Under the pieces are notes generated by a model. The model made no database searches. It had not been told where the DNA came from and worked only from the letters and a program-made list of their open reading frames with translations. Below are positions 7,088-15,267 of a stretch of 55,418 bases of DNA, in pieces. Numbering within the stretch: the stretch's first letter is position 1; every line of letters starts with the position of its first letter. Origin of the DNA: an uncultured Polaribacter sp. (GTDB taxonomy: Bacteria > Bacteroidota > Bacteroidia > Flavobacteriales > Flavobacteriaceae); NCBI RefSeq assembly GCF_947503875.1, contig NZ_CANNFH010000010.1, positions 1-55,418 on the forward strand, in the 5' to 3' direction. A program made the translations under genes and the position numbers.

Positions 7088-8185
7088 TTAAAATAAAATA
7101 CAAACAGGTATTGGTGCTTTAATTTCATCTACAAAAATTAATTTACCTGTTTTTTCATCTCTCTTAAAGGAGATGATGTTATCTGTATCTTGATTGGCAA
7201 CTACTAAAAAATCTTCATTTGGTGATAAAGAGAAGTTTCTTGGGTGTTCGCCTCTAACATTTTCATAACCTACAGTTTTTAGTGATCCATCTGCTGTATT
7301 TACTTCAAAAATAGCAATAGATTCATGTCCTCGATTAGAAGCATATAGAAACAACCCATCTTTTGTAATATGAATATCTGCAGCTTTACTAAATTCAGTA
7401 AAATCGTTTGGTAAGGTGGTAATTGTACTTTCTACAAAATATTTGCCGTTGTTTTCTTTTACTAAAGAAACGGTATTTGCTAGTTCATTTAAAACAAAAA
7501 TCCATTTTTTATTCGGATGAAAAGTTAAATGTCTTGGTCCTGAACCTTTTGGCATTGCCAATTTTTGTTGTGCTGTAAGTGTTAATTTATCATTTTCAAT
7601 TTTAGAAAACCACAATTCATTCGTTCCTAAATCTACAGAAATAAGCTCTTTTTTAGTTGGGTGAAACCATGCAGAATGTGCATGTGGTGCTTTTTGTCTT
7701 TCTGTAGTGCCTTTACCAAAATGTTGTTGTACATCTAATAAATTACTTAGTTTACCATTTGTATCTGTTTTAAGTAAACCAACAGTACCTGCTCTATAAT
7801 TGGCAGTTACAATATAATTATCATCATTTATTCCAACAAAACAAGGTCCTGCACCACCTGTTTTTTCTTTGCTTACTTGTGTTAAAGAATCTTTTTCAAT
7901 TTTAAAAGATCGGACAAATCCAACACCATTTTTATCGGTTTCACCAACAGCAAACAATGTTTTTTTATCCTTAGATTTTACTAAAAAAGTAGGATTTACA
8001 ACAGTTGCCTGTAGGCCAATTTCACTTAATTTTCCTTCTTTAGAAAGGCTATATTTATAAATACCTTTGCTATCTTTTTTAGTGTAAGTACCTACGTAAA
8101 ACGTTTGTTCTGTGCTCATTGTCTCTTTTTCTTGTTTACATCCTAAAAATGTAATTACTAGTAGTAAAGTGGTAAAATATTTCAT
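7088..8185 (-). CDS. Lactonase-family beta-propeller lipoprotein
   Basis: The 365-residue product belongs to the seven-bladed propeller family of 6-phosphogluconolactonases (Pgl/YbhE type). A lipoprotein signal ends at Cys16 (LLVITFLGC), so it is anchored in the envelope rather than cytoplasmic like YbhE. Repeats with family motifs are visible: HAHSAWFHP, GPRHLTFHPN, and a late blade with RGEHPRNFSLSPN. True substrate activity on 6-phosphogluconolactone is doubtful outside the cytoplasm. Its start overlaps the stop of the upstream carboxypeptidase gene by one base, so the two are probably cotranslated. Confidence 0.85.
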   Translation of the reverse strand: MKYFTTLLLVITFLGCKQEKETMSTEQTFYVGTYTKKDSKGIYKYSLSKEGKLSEIGLQATVVNPTFLVKSKDKKTLFAVGETDKNGVGFVRSFKIEKDSLTQVSKEKTGGAGPCFVGINDDNYIVTANYRAGTVGLLKTDTNGKLSNLLDVQQHFGKGTTERQKAPHAHSAWFHPTKKELISVDLGTNELWFSKIENDKLTLTAQQKLAMPKGSGPRHLTFHPNKKWIFVLNELANTVSLVKENNGKYFVESTITTLPNDFTEFSKAADIHITKDGLFLYASNRGHESIAIFEVNTADGSLKTVGYENVRGEHPRNFSLSPNEDFLVVANQDTDNIISFKRDEKTGKLIFVDEIKAPIPVCILF

Positions 8186-9927
8186 TAATAAATTTTATAA
8201 ATTGGCAATTGTAAATGTGCTGGCTCGTAATAGGGTGAATTTTTGTAAATAAAATCTAACTGTGCTCTTGGATTTTTAGTAAAAGCTTCATCTTTCATTT
8301 TTTCTAGAAGCTTAGCCTTTATTGAAGGATTTTCTAGTAGAATTTTTTCAGCAATATCTTCAAAAACATAAGCAGAGTAGCCTTCTTTTTGCTGTAAAAT
8401 AGTGTCAAAAAAGTTCCAATTAAAAAAAGAATCTGTTGCTGTTGCTTCTAGGGTTTCTAACAAATAGCGTATTCCATTTTGATTTGTTGGTATGTATAAA
8501 TCACCGGCTTTAAAAGTAACTTTTTCTTTTGTTTTAGAAATGGAAGTATTATAGTGTAAATAATGCCCTTCATAAGCAGCGTTTCTTGTTTCAAAATCTT
8601 TAATATGGTTTACTTCAACAATAAAACTAGTGTCTTTTTTAAAACGCGTATATTCAATTTTATTATTGTCTAAACGCGATACAATTTTATGCCAACCTTG
8701 TTTTAAAATATAAGCTTTTGGTATGTTTACTTCTTTTGTAGCTATAAAATTATTGTAGTAATTTGTTTCTTTAGTAAATGGCTTAGTTACATCGTAAAAC
8801 AAACGTTTTCCGTTGGTTACTTTGCTTTCTATCATTTCAGCTTCATAACCTTTAAATTGTAGTTTTGTTGAGTTTTCTTTGTCCGCTTTAAAAGCAATTG
8901 GGTAACTTTTTTTAGCTAAGAGTTCAGCCACTGCATTTTTACGTAATTCTTTAATTTCTGTTGAATTATTTTCAGTAAAATCAAAGGCAGATAACATCAA
9001 TTGATATGTTTGCTCAACTCGTGTTTTATAAGGTTTTAGCATGTGTGTTTCTACCATTAAACCTAGTGTGTGAAACAAAGTAGTGTATCCTGTAGAATAT
9101 CTTGGTGAATCAAAAAACTGCGAAAATCCATTTTCTGGTGTAGTTCCCCAAACATTTACATAAGGTGTAATTAAAATATCTTTTTCTTCTAAAGATTTTT
9201 CTATTTGTGGTCGCATTTTAGTTTCTAAAAATGCACCTAAGTTTCCGCCTAATTTATTATATTGGGTAAACAAATGTGTAATTGCATATTGATAATCTGC
9301 ACCATTACTTACATGGTTGTCTATAAAAACATCAGGATTTACAGTATGAAAAATTTCTGCAAAAGCAGCTGCATTTTTGGTGTCTTGTTTAATAAAATCT
9401 CTATTTAAATCAAAATTTCTAGCATTTCCCCTAAAGCCATAAGAAACAGGCCCATTTTGATTGGCTCTTGTGTGCGAATTTCTATTTAAAGCACCACCTA
9501 TATTATAAACAGGAATTACAGCAACTAATGAGTTTTTATATTTTTTTTGCAAAGAATCGCTTTGTACGATATCTCTTAAAAGCATCATAGAAGCATCAAT
9601 TCCATCTGATTCTCCTGGGTGAATTCCGTTATTTATTAAAATTCTATTTTTTCTAGATTTTGTAATTTCATCAACATTAAAAACACCTTCACTATTATAA
9701 ACAACTAAATGTAAAGGTTTACCAGAGTCTGTTTGCCCAAAAGAAAACAAAGAGATTTGCGAATATTCTTCGGCTAAATTCTTATAAAATGATATGACGT
9801 CCTCATATTCAGGTGTTTCTGTTCCGTTAGATTTTTCGAAAATTGTGGTGAAATCAACTTCACTTTCAGTTTTAGAATTGCAAGAAATAATAAGAATGGT
9901 AAGTAGTAAAAATAGAATTTTTTTCAT
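8185..9927 (-). CDS. M14 family zinc carboxypeptidase lipoprotein
   Basis: The 580-residue protein starts with a lipoprotein signal (Cys16 after LTILIIS). Zinc ligands of the M14 family are visible: His103 and Glu106 in HPGESDG, and His205 in IDNHVSNG. A later VETHMLKPY segment is a candidate for the catalytic glutamate. NFDLNRDF is the usual substrate-binding region. The C-terminal 250 residues form an accessory beta-rich region. It should cleave C-terminal residues from peptides in the periplasm or on the cell surface. It lies six bases after coaD on the same strand and overlaps the lactonase gene. Confidence 0.9.
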   Translation of the reverse strand: MKKILFLLLTILIISCNSKTESEVDFTTIFEKSNGTETPEYEDVISFYKNLAEEYSQISLFSFGQTDSGKPLHLVVYNSEGVFNVDEITKSRKNRILINNGIHPGESDGIDASMMLLRDIVQSDSLQKKYKNSLVAVIPVYNIGGALNRNSHTRANQNGPVSYGFRGNARNFDLNRDFIKQDTKNAAAFAEIFHTVNPDVFIDNHVSNGADYQYAITHLFTQYNKLGGNLGAFLETKMRPQIEKSLEEKDILITPYVNVWGTTPENGFSQFFDSPRYSTGYTTLFHTLGLMVETHMLKPYKTRVEQTYQLMLSAFDFTENNSTEIKELRKNAVAELLAKKSYPIAFKADKENSTKLQFKGYEAEMIESKVTNGKRLFYDVTKPFTKETNYYNNFIATKEVNIPKAYILKQGWHKIVSRLDNNKIEYTRFKKDTSFIVEVNHIKDFETRNAAYEGHYLHYNTSISKTKEKVTFKAGDLYIPTNQNGIRYLLETLEATATDSFFNWNFFDTILQQKEGYSAYVFEDIAEKILLENPSIKAKLLEKMKDEAFTKNPRAQLDFIYKNSPYYEPAHLQLPIYKIY

Positions 9928-9933
9928 TTGTAA

Positions 9934-10389
9934 TTATTTAACTCTTACTGCTTTAGGTACTAGTTTTGTGTAATCTCCATTATTTCTAATAACATCTCTT
10001 ACAATAGAAGAAGAAATATAAGAAGTACTTGCAGCAGTTAATAAAAACACCGTTTCTATTGGTGCTAAATCTCTGTTTGTGTGTGCTATGGCTTTTTCAA
10101 ATTCAAAATCAGCAGGATTTCTAAGGCCTCTAAAAATAAAATCTACATTATTTTTTTTACAGAAATCTACCGTTAAACCTTCATAAGTAACCACTTTAAT
10201 TTTAGGATTGTCTTTAAAAGATTCTTCTATAAATTTTTTGCGTTCTTCTAAAGAAAACATGTATTTCTTACTAGAATTAACTCCAATTGCAATAATTAGT
10301 TCGTCAAAAAGTTTTACACCTCTTTCTATAATATCATAATGTCCTAAAGTTAACGGATCAAAAGATCCTGGAAATATTGCTTTTTTCAT
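9934..10389 (-). CDS. coaD: Phosphopantetheine adenylyltransferase
   Basis: CoaD transfers AMP from ATP to 4'-phosphopantetheine, the penultimate step of coenzyme A synthesis in the cytoplasm. The 151-residue length is typical. The nucleotidyltransferase motif GSFDPLTLGH (8-17) contains the T/HxGH signature, FRGLRN (86-91) binds pantetheine, and ISSSIVRD is the late ATP motif. The start ATG is followed by the usual MKKAIFPG. In my memory of flavobacterial gene order it lies beside ddl; here a four-helix-bundle gene separates them. Confidence 0.97.
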   Translation of the reverse strand: MKKAIFPGSFDPLTLGHYDIIERGVKLFDELIIAIGVNSSKKYMFSLEERKKFIEESFKDNPKIKVVTYEGLTVDFCKKNNVDFIFRGLRNPADFEFEKAIAHTNRDLAPIETVFLLTAASTSYISSSIVRDVIRNNGDYTKLVPKAVRVK

Positions 10390-10453
10390 TTTTTTATTTT
10401 TGATGTTTTTGATTTTTTTGAACCATGAAACAGGAGGTATAGAATTTGAAAAA

Positions 10454-10813
10454 TTATTTTTCTAAAGATTCAATAAAATTAGAAATTTTTTGCTGTATTT
10501 TTTTGATTCTTGCTTCAAATTCTTCAAATTTATTTATTGAAATAAAATTTAGATTATTACAGATTATTAATTGTGTTTCCCACTCAAATGCAGACCCTAA
10601 ACTATGTTCTAAAAAGTTTTTAAAATGTTTTGTAGAACTTTTACTTGTTCCTTCTGCAATATTTGAAGGAATAGAAACACAACAACGATTTAATTGACTT
10701 ACCAAACCAAATTTTTCGTTATTGGGTAAAGACGCTGTAAATTTATAATTTAGTGTTACTAATTCTATTGATTCTTGCCAGATTTGTAATTTTTTAAAAT
10801 TGTGTCTTTTCAT
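10454..10813 (-). CDS. Four-helix bundle protein (23S rRNA intervening-sequence type)
   Basis: The start at 10813 (MKRHNFKKL) gives 119 residues. An upstream TTG at 10834 is rejected because a perfect -7 box lies at 10832-10839. The sequence matches the IVS/bAvd-like family: KLQIWQESIEL near the start, then FGLVSQLNRCCVSIPSNI, and AEGTSKSSTKHFKNFLEHS as the conserved core. Relatives are encoded within 23S rRNA insertions or free in chromosomes, and related Avd proteins serve diversity-generating retroelements. No retroelement or rRNA is near, so the function is unknown. It sits between coaD and ddl and is followed by a repeat array. Confidence 0.85.
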   Translation of the reverse strand: MKRHNFKKLQIWQESIELVTLNYKFTASLPNNEKFGLVSQLNRCCVSIPSNIAEGTSKSSTKHFKNFLEHSLGSAFEWETQLIICNNLNFISINKFEEFEARIKKIQQKISNFIESLEK

Positions 10814-10831
10814 AATATTCCAGTTTTTACC

Positions 10832-10839
10832 CAAATATA
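10832..10839 (-). promoter_or_regulatory. -7 promoter box of the four-helix-bundle gene
   Basis: TATATTTG on the minus strand matches TAnnTTTG exactly and places the transcript start about 12 bases before the ATG at 10813. No convincing -33 element was seen. Confidence 0.5.
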
Positions 10840-10890
10840 AGTAAACTCAATTATTTTTAATTTTTGTCTTCTCTATCAAAGATAAATATT

Positions 10891-10978
10891 CCTTAATACC
10901 TTAATTCCTTAATACCTTAATTCCTGTTTCCTGTTTCCTGTTTCCTGTTTCCTGTTTCCTGATTCCTGTTTCCTGCTT
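10891..10978. repeat. Compound 8-bp then 7-bp periodic array
   Basis: Four octads (CCTTAATA/CCTTAATT alternating, 10891-10922) pass directly into eight heptads (CCTGTTT five times, CCTGATT, CCTGTTT, CCTGCTT, 10923-10978). All units begin with CCT. It lies between ddl and the four-helix-bundle gene. Confidence 0.95.
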
Positions 10979-11015
10979 CAGTTTCAAAAAATCTCGTTTC
11001 ACTAAAAAGAAACTT

Positions 11016-11987
11016 TTAAAAACAACTTTCAATTGCATTTTCAAACAATTCTTCCAAAGATATACCAGCTTTTTGCGCTTGTTGTGGCAAAATACTTTCT
11101 TCAGTTAAACCTGGTACTGTATTTATTTCTAAGAAAAACGGGGTATCATTTACAAAAATATATTCTGCTCTAGAAAAACCTGTCATGTTTAAAACTTCAT
11201 ATACTTTTTTAGCTGTTTTCTCTACTTTTTCTTGCTGAATAGCAGTAATTCTTGCAGGTGTAATTTCTTGCGATTTTCCCAAATATTTGGCTTCATAATC
11301 AAAAAAATCATTCTCTGAAACAATTTCTGTAATAGGTAAAACTTTGGTTTCTCCTTTATACTGAATGACCCCAACAGAGACTTCTGTACCTTCTAAAAAA
11401 GATTCAATTAAAATTTCTGAGTCTTCTTTATAGGCCGTTTCTAAGGCTGGTAAAATATCTTCTTTTGTATGTGCTTTAGAAATTCCATAGCTAGAACCTG
11501 CATTATTAGGTTTTATAAAACACGGTAAACCTACTTTTTCTATAATAGAATCTAGGTTAATTTCATCACCTTTATTCAAATAAATAGAAGTGGCGGTTTG
11601 TATGCCGTAAGCTTTTACAGCACTTAAGGTATCTCTTTTATTAAAGGTGAGTGCCATTTGGTAAAATGGTGCAGAAGTGTGTTTTAAATTAATAAGGTTA
11701 AAATAAGCCAATAGTTGTCCATTTTCTCCAGGAGCACCATGAATAGCGTTGAAAACACAGTCAAAATTAATTTTTGTACCTTTTCTAATGAAAGAAAAAT
11801 CGTTTTTATCAATTATATATTCATTTTCAGTTTCATCTAAAGCTACCCATTTTTCTTTTAAAATTAATACTCTATAGGTATTATATTTTTTGGTGTTTAG
11901 ATTTTTGTAAACTACATTTCCACTTTTTATAGAAATGTCTTTTTCGGATGAATAACCACCCATTGCAATGGCAATATTTTTCTTCAT
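11016..11987 (-). CDS. ddl: D-alanine--D-alanine ligase
   Basis: Ddl joins two D-alanines using ATP for peptidoglycan precursor synthesis in the cytoplasm. The 323-residue protein shows the ATP-grasp layout: an N-terminal domain with MGGYSSEKDISIKSG, HGAPGENGQL in the D-Ala binding region, CFIKPNNAGSSYGISK as the nucleotide loop, ESFLEGTEVSVGV, and the metal-binding LEINTVPGLTEESILPQQ near the end. It is divergent from the PASTA gene. A -7 box TAAATTTG at 12007-12014 (minus strand) could drive it with a very short leader. Confidence 0.96.
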   Translation of the reverse strand: MKKNIAIAMGGYSSEKDISIKSGNVVYKNLNTKKYNTYRVLILKEKWVALDETENEYIIDKNDFSFIRKGTKINFDCVFNAIHGAPGENGQLLAYFNLINLKHTSAPFYQMALTFNKRDTLSAVKAYGIQTATSIYLNKGDEINLDSIIEKVGLPCFIKPNNAGSSYGISKAHTKEDILPALETAYKEDSEILIESFLEGTEVSVGVIQYKGETKVLPITEIVSENDFFDYEAKYLGKSQEITPARITAIQQEKVEKTAKKVYEVLNMTGFSRAEYIFVNDTPFFLEINTVPGLTEESILPQQAQKAGISLEELFENAIESCF

Positions 11988-12051
11988 TTTATTTAAAATA
12001 ATAAAACAAATTTATCAAAATATAAATAGAAACAGCCACGTTTACTTTTTA

Positions 12052-12059
12052 TATATTTG
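12052..12059 (+). promoter_or_regulatory. -7 promoter box of the PASTA gene
   Basis: TATATTTG matches TAnnTTTG. The predicted transcript start is about 15 bases before the ATG at 12081. The -33 region is weak. Confidence 0.5.
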
Positions 12060-12080
12060 TGGGACTAAAAATATCTAAGA

Positions 12081-12635
12081 ATGAGTTTGTTTCAGTTTTT
12101 AAAAAGTAAAACTTTTTTTATACAAATAGCCATTGCTGTAATTGGTTTGCTACTTTTTGTGTTTGCGTTACAATACTGGCTGGGCATTACTACTAATCAT
12201 AATCAGAAAATACAGGTGCCAGATTTACAGAAACTTACGTTAAGTGAGGTAGAAAGAAAGCTAAACGAATTAGATTTAAGTTATAAGATTATTGATAGCG
12301 CAAGTTACAATCCAGAATATCCAAAAAAATCTGTAATAGAACAAACACCAGAAGCAGGAGATTTTGTGAAGGAAAAACGTAAAATTTATTTAACCTTAAA
12401 CCCTTCTAAATACAGAGATGTTACCTTACCAGATTTAAATGGTAGAACCAAAAGACAAGCCAGCTCAGAGTTAAGGGCAATTGGTTTAAATGTTGGAACA
12501 AATTACACGTATGTAAACGATATAGGAAAAGATGTAGTAAGAGGTTTACGTTTTAAGGGTAAAATAGTTAATGAAGGTGATAAATTACCGCTAAATTCTA
12601 TTGTAGATTTAGTTTTAGGTGATGGGAAAAGGTAG
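12081..12635 (+). CDS. PASTA domain membrane protein
   Basis: The 184-residue protein has a short cytoplasmic start and one membrane helix (about 12-34). Two to three PASTA repeats follow, beginning at KIQVPDLQKLTLSEVERKL and RDVTLPDLNGRTKRQA, each with the family P-D/N-L-x-G/x pattern. PASTA domains bind muropeptides or lipid II and are usually fused to kinases or penicillin-binding proteins; here they stand alone on an anchor. Position beside ddl suggests a role in cell wall sensing or assembly. From memory this arrangement is conserved in Flavobacteriia. Confidence 0.9.
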   Translation: MSLFQFLKSKTFFIQIAIAVIGLLLFVFALQYWLGITTNHNQKIQVPDLQKLTLSEVERKLNELDLSYKIIDSASYNPEYPKKSVIEQTPEAGDFVKEKRKIYLTLNPSKYRDVTLPDLNGRTKRQASSELRAIGLNVGTNYTYVNDIGKDVVRGLRFKGKIVNEGDKLPLNSIVDLVLGDGKR

Positions 12636-12643
12636 TCCGTTTT

Positions 12644-12713
12644 CAGTGGGCAGTAATCAGTTGGCAGTCTTCAGTTGGCAGTATTCAGTAATCAGTTGGC
12701 AGTCTACAGTAGG
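12644..12713. repeat. Ten-unit heptad array with fixed CAGT and variable NNN
   Basis: Units in order are CAGTGGG, CAGTAAT, CAGTTGG, CAGTCTT, CAGTTGG, CAGTATT, CAGTAAT, CAGTTGG, CAGTCTA and CAGTAGG. CAGT is invariant in all ten, and only the last three positions vary. The array fills the gap between the PASTA gene and the RluD-like gene. Confidence 0.95.
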
Positions 12714-12748
12714 TATTCTAAGGATAATTAAAAAATAAACAAAACGAT

Positions 12749-13792
12749 TTGCAGGAAAATAAAAATCAAGATATAGAAAACGACGATTTATACGAACATT
12801 ATAAATTTGTGGCAAGTGACGGACAAGAACCTTTGCGTGTAGATAAGTTTTTAATGAACTTTGTTGAAAATGCAACACGAAATAAAGTGCAACAAGCCGC
12901 AAAGGCTGGTAATGTTTTGGTGAATGATGTTGCTGTAAAATCGAATCATAAAGTAAAACCAAAAGACGTTGTACGCGTGGTTTTGTCTTATCCGCCAGCG
13001 GAAAATTTACTGGTTGCAGAAGATATTCCATTAAATATTGTTTTTGAAGATGATACTGTAATTGTAGTAAATAAACCTGCAGGTATGGTTGTGCATCCTG
13101 GCCATGGAAATTATTCTGGTACTTTGGTAAATGGATTAATTCATCACATAGAAAATTTACCTACAAATTCTAATGAAAGACCAGGTTTAGTGCATAGAAT
13201 AGACAAAGATACCAGTGGTTTATTGGTTGTTGCTAAAAACGAATTTGCAATGGCACATTTGTCTAAACAATTTTATGACAGAACTACAGAGCGTTTGTAT
13301 TATGCTTTGGTTTGGGGAAATATAGAAGAAGATGAGGGCAGGATAGAAGGCAATATTGGACGTAGTTTAAAAAACAGATTGCAAATGGCTGTTTTTCCTG
13401 ATGGTGATTTTGGAAAACATGCAGTTACCCATTTTAAAGTTTTAGAGCGTTTAACTTATGTTACTTTAGTACAATGCAAGTTAGAAACAGGAAGAACACA
13501 CCAAATTAGAGCGCATTTTAAACATATTGGGCATACACTTTTTAATGATGAACGTTATGGAGGTGATGATATTTTAAAAGGAACAACGTTTACCAAGTAC
13601 AAACAATTTGTACACAATTGCTTTAAGGTTTTGCCAAGACAAGCCTTACATGCCAAAACATTAGGTTTTACACACCCAAAAACAGGCGAGTTTATGCAAT
13701 TTAATTCAGAAGTGCCAAGTGATATTGCTAATTGTTTAGAAAAGTGGAGAACTTATTCCGAGAATTCTAAAAATATTGAGTTAGAAGATTAG
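12749..13792 (+). CDS. rluD: RluA/RluD family pseudouridine synthase
   Basis: The 347-residue enzyme converts uridine to pseudouridine in large-subunit rRNA (RluD type). It has an N-terminal S4 RNA-binding domain (about 27-90, EPLRVDKFLMNF onward) and the catalytic motif HRIDKDTSGLLVV with the nucleophile Asp152. Later come ETGRTHQIRAHF and HTLFNDERYGG. The start is TTG. The first in-frame ATG would remove part of the S4 domain, and the frame is closed by TAA at 12725 with no ATG or GTG between, so TTG is the only plausible usual start. RluD is preferred over RluB or RluC from the S4 domain and length. Confidence 0.9.
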   Translation: MQENKNQDIENDDLYEHYKFVASDGQEPLRVDKFLMNFVENATRNKVQQAAKAGNVLVNDVAVKSNHKVKPKDVVRVVLSYPPAENLLVAEDIPLNIVFEDDTVIVVNKPAGMVVHPGHGNYSGTLVNGLIHHIENLPTNSNERPGLVHRIDKDTSGLLVVAKNEFAMAHLSKQFYDRTTERLYYALVWGNIEEDEGRIEGNIGRSLKNRLQMAVFPDGDFGKHAVTHFKVLERLTYVTLVQCKLETGRTHQIRAHFKHIGHTLFNDERYGGDDILKGTTFTKYKQFVHNCFKVLPRQALHAKTLGFTHPKTGEFMQFNSEVPSDIANCLEKWRTYSENSKNIELED

Positions 13793-13801
13793 GAGTATTT
13801 G

Positions 13802-14317
13802 CTATAATTCTAAATAAAAAACATCATTTGGTCTTGTTTCTGTATCTGAAATAGGAAAATCATACATGGCAATTTTTTTGAATCCTGCTTTTTTGTAAAA
13901 ATCGATAGCTCTATCATTTTTAATCCAAACGTATAACCAAACGCCTTTTTGTTTAGCCTCTTTAATTAATTTTAAATTGTAAGCGAACAATTCTTTACCT
14001 AAGCCTAAACCATAAAAGGTTTCTGTAAGATAAATACGTTCTAATTTAGTAACATTTTCTGCTTTAATATTGCTGTTTTTTGTGTTGATGATTATTTTGG
14101 AGAAGCCTGCTAAAATAGCATCTTTAAAAATTAAATTGTATTTAAAATCGGGATTGTTTATTTCTGATAAAAGTGTTTTTTCGTTAAAACTATTTTTTAG
14201 ATAGTCTTGCATTATATGGTCTGGAATAACATCTTTGTGTGGCACATAAAATGCTTTTTTACTTACTTCAGCTAAAGCTTTTACATCTTTATCCGTTGCT
14301 TTTCTAATTGTTATCAT
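13802..14317 (-). CDS. GNAT family N-acetyltransferase
   Basis: The 171-residue protein has the GNAT fold. Acetyl-CoA binding motif A appears as RIYLTETFYGLGLGKELF (about 97-114), and motif B lies in WIKNDRAIDFYKKAGFKK. The N-terminal ITIRKATDKDVKALAEVSKKAF is typical of the family. The substrate cannot be named. It converges on the RluD-like gene with nine bases between stops and lies 21 bases beyond the zinc metallopeptidase on the same strand. Confidence 0.9.
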   Translation of the reverse strand: MITIRKATDKDVKALAEVSKKAFYVPHKDVIPDHIMQDYLKNSFNEKTLLSEINNPDFKYNLIFKDAILAGFSKIIINTKNSNIKAENVTKLERIYLTETFYGLGLGKELFAYNLKLIKEAKQKGVWLYVWIKNDRAIDFYKKAGFKKIAMYDFPISDTETRPNDVFYLEL

Positions 14318-14338
14318 ACTAATATTTGCAGTAGTAAA

Positions 14339-15235
14339 TTATAAATTTCTTACGTTAAAAGTATCACCTTGGTTTATATCACCAGTTTCAAAACCTTTTT
14401 TAAACCAACGCATTCTTTGGGCAGAAGTACCATGTGTAAAAGAATCGGGTACAACTCTACCAGTAGATTTTTTCTGTAAACGATCATCGCCAATAGCATT
14501 AGCAGCATTTAAAGCTTCTCTTAAATCGCTATCATCTAAAATTAAATTGTCAAATTTTGCATGATGTGCCCAAACACCCGCATAAAAATCAGCTTGTAAT
14601 TCTAGCATCACAGATAATTTATTATACTCTTTTTGACTAATTCTTCCCCTTTGAGTTTGTACTTTTCTAGTCATTCCCGTTAAATTCTGAATATGATGCC
14701 CAACTTCATGTGCAATTACGTAAGCTTGTGCAAAATCTCCAGGAGCGTTTAACTTTCTTGTCATTTCTTCAAAAAAACTCAAGTCTATATACAATTTATC
14801 GTCTCCAGGACAATAAAAAGGGCCTGTTGCACTTGAAGCAGAACCACAAGCAGAAGAAACGCTATTGGTAAATAAAACTAAAGTTGGTTCTTTGTAATTG
14901 GGTATAATTTGGTTCCAAACATCTTCTGTACTTCTTAAAACTTGGTTGCTAAAATCTGCCAATTCATTTTCTTTGGCAGTTCCTTTATAAGGTGTGTTTG
15001 TAACTTGATTATTTGAGTTTCCTATTATAAAGTTTAAAGGATTATTTCCTGTAAAGTACATAACACCAATACCAACTGCTAAAATTATTAATCCTTTTTT
15101 TGTGGAAACTAGCTTTAAAACTAAAGGAATTAATAGTTTTGCAAAACCGCCACTTAAACCGCCAGAACCTCTGCCAGAAGAGGCGCCTCTTCTATCATCT
15201 ACATTACTACTTGTTCTTTTTGTTCTCCATTGCAT
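14339..15235 (-). CDS. Neutral zinc metallopeptidase (YpfJ/KPN_02809 family)
   Basis: The 298-residue protein has a glycine- and arginine-rich cytoplasmic N-terminus (MQWRTKRTSSNVDDRRGASS), one membrane helix around residues 47-63, and a periplasmic peptidase domain. The zinc motif HEVGHHIQNLTG (HExxH) is intact near residue 176, and LELQADFYAGVWAHH supplies the third ligand region. SSACGSASSATGPFYCPGD is the conserved cysteine pair region. The target is unknown. The neighbouring minus-strand genes encode an exported transglutaminase-like protein and a carboxypeptidase-regulatory-like protein, so an envelope role is plausible. Confidence 0.93.
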   Translation of the reverse strand: MQWRTKRTSSNVDDRRGASSGRGSGGLSGGFAKLLIPLVLKLVSTKKGLIILAVGIGVMYFTGNNPLNFIIGNSNNQVTNTPYKGTAKENELADFSNQVLRSTEDVWNQIIPNYKEPTLVLFTNSVSSACGSASSATGPFYCPGDDKLYIDLSFFEEMTRKLNAPGDFAQAYVIAHEVGHHIQNLTGMTRKVQTQRGRISQKEYNKLSVMLELQADFYAGVWAHHAKFDNLILDDSDLREALNAANAIGDDRLQKKSTGRVVPDSFTHGTSAQRMRWFKKGFETGDINQGDTFNVRNL

Positions 15236-15267
15236 GGTTTATCGTTTTAAAAATATAAAGCTACTCT

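Noticed and set aside
10446..10697. 83-residue reading frame antisense to the four-helix-bundle gene
   Set aside because: It is a shadow of a clearly recognised protein family on the other strand.
10981..11015. Terminator of ddl
   Set aside because: On the minus strand a GTTTC/GAAAC stem can be drawn, but it has only five pairs and a poor T tract, so it is not called.
12644..12713. CRISPR-like or protein-coding repeat
   Set aside because: The 7-bp period is not a multiple of three and the variable part is only three bases, so it is neither spacer nor coding repeat.
12657..13031. 124-residue minus-strand frame over the start of the RluD-like gene
   Set aside because: It covers the CAGTNNN array and the S4 domain on the other strand and has no recognisable features.
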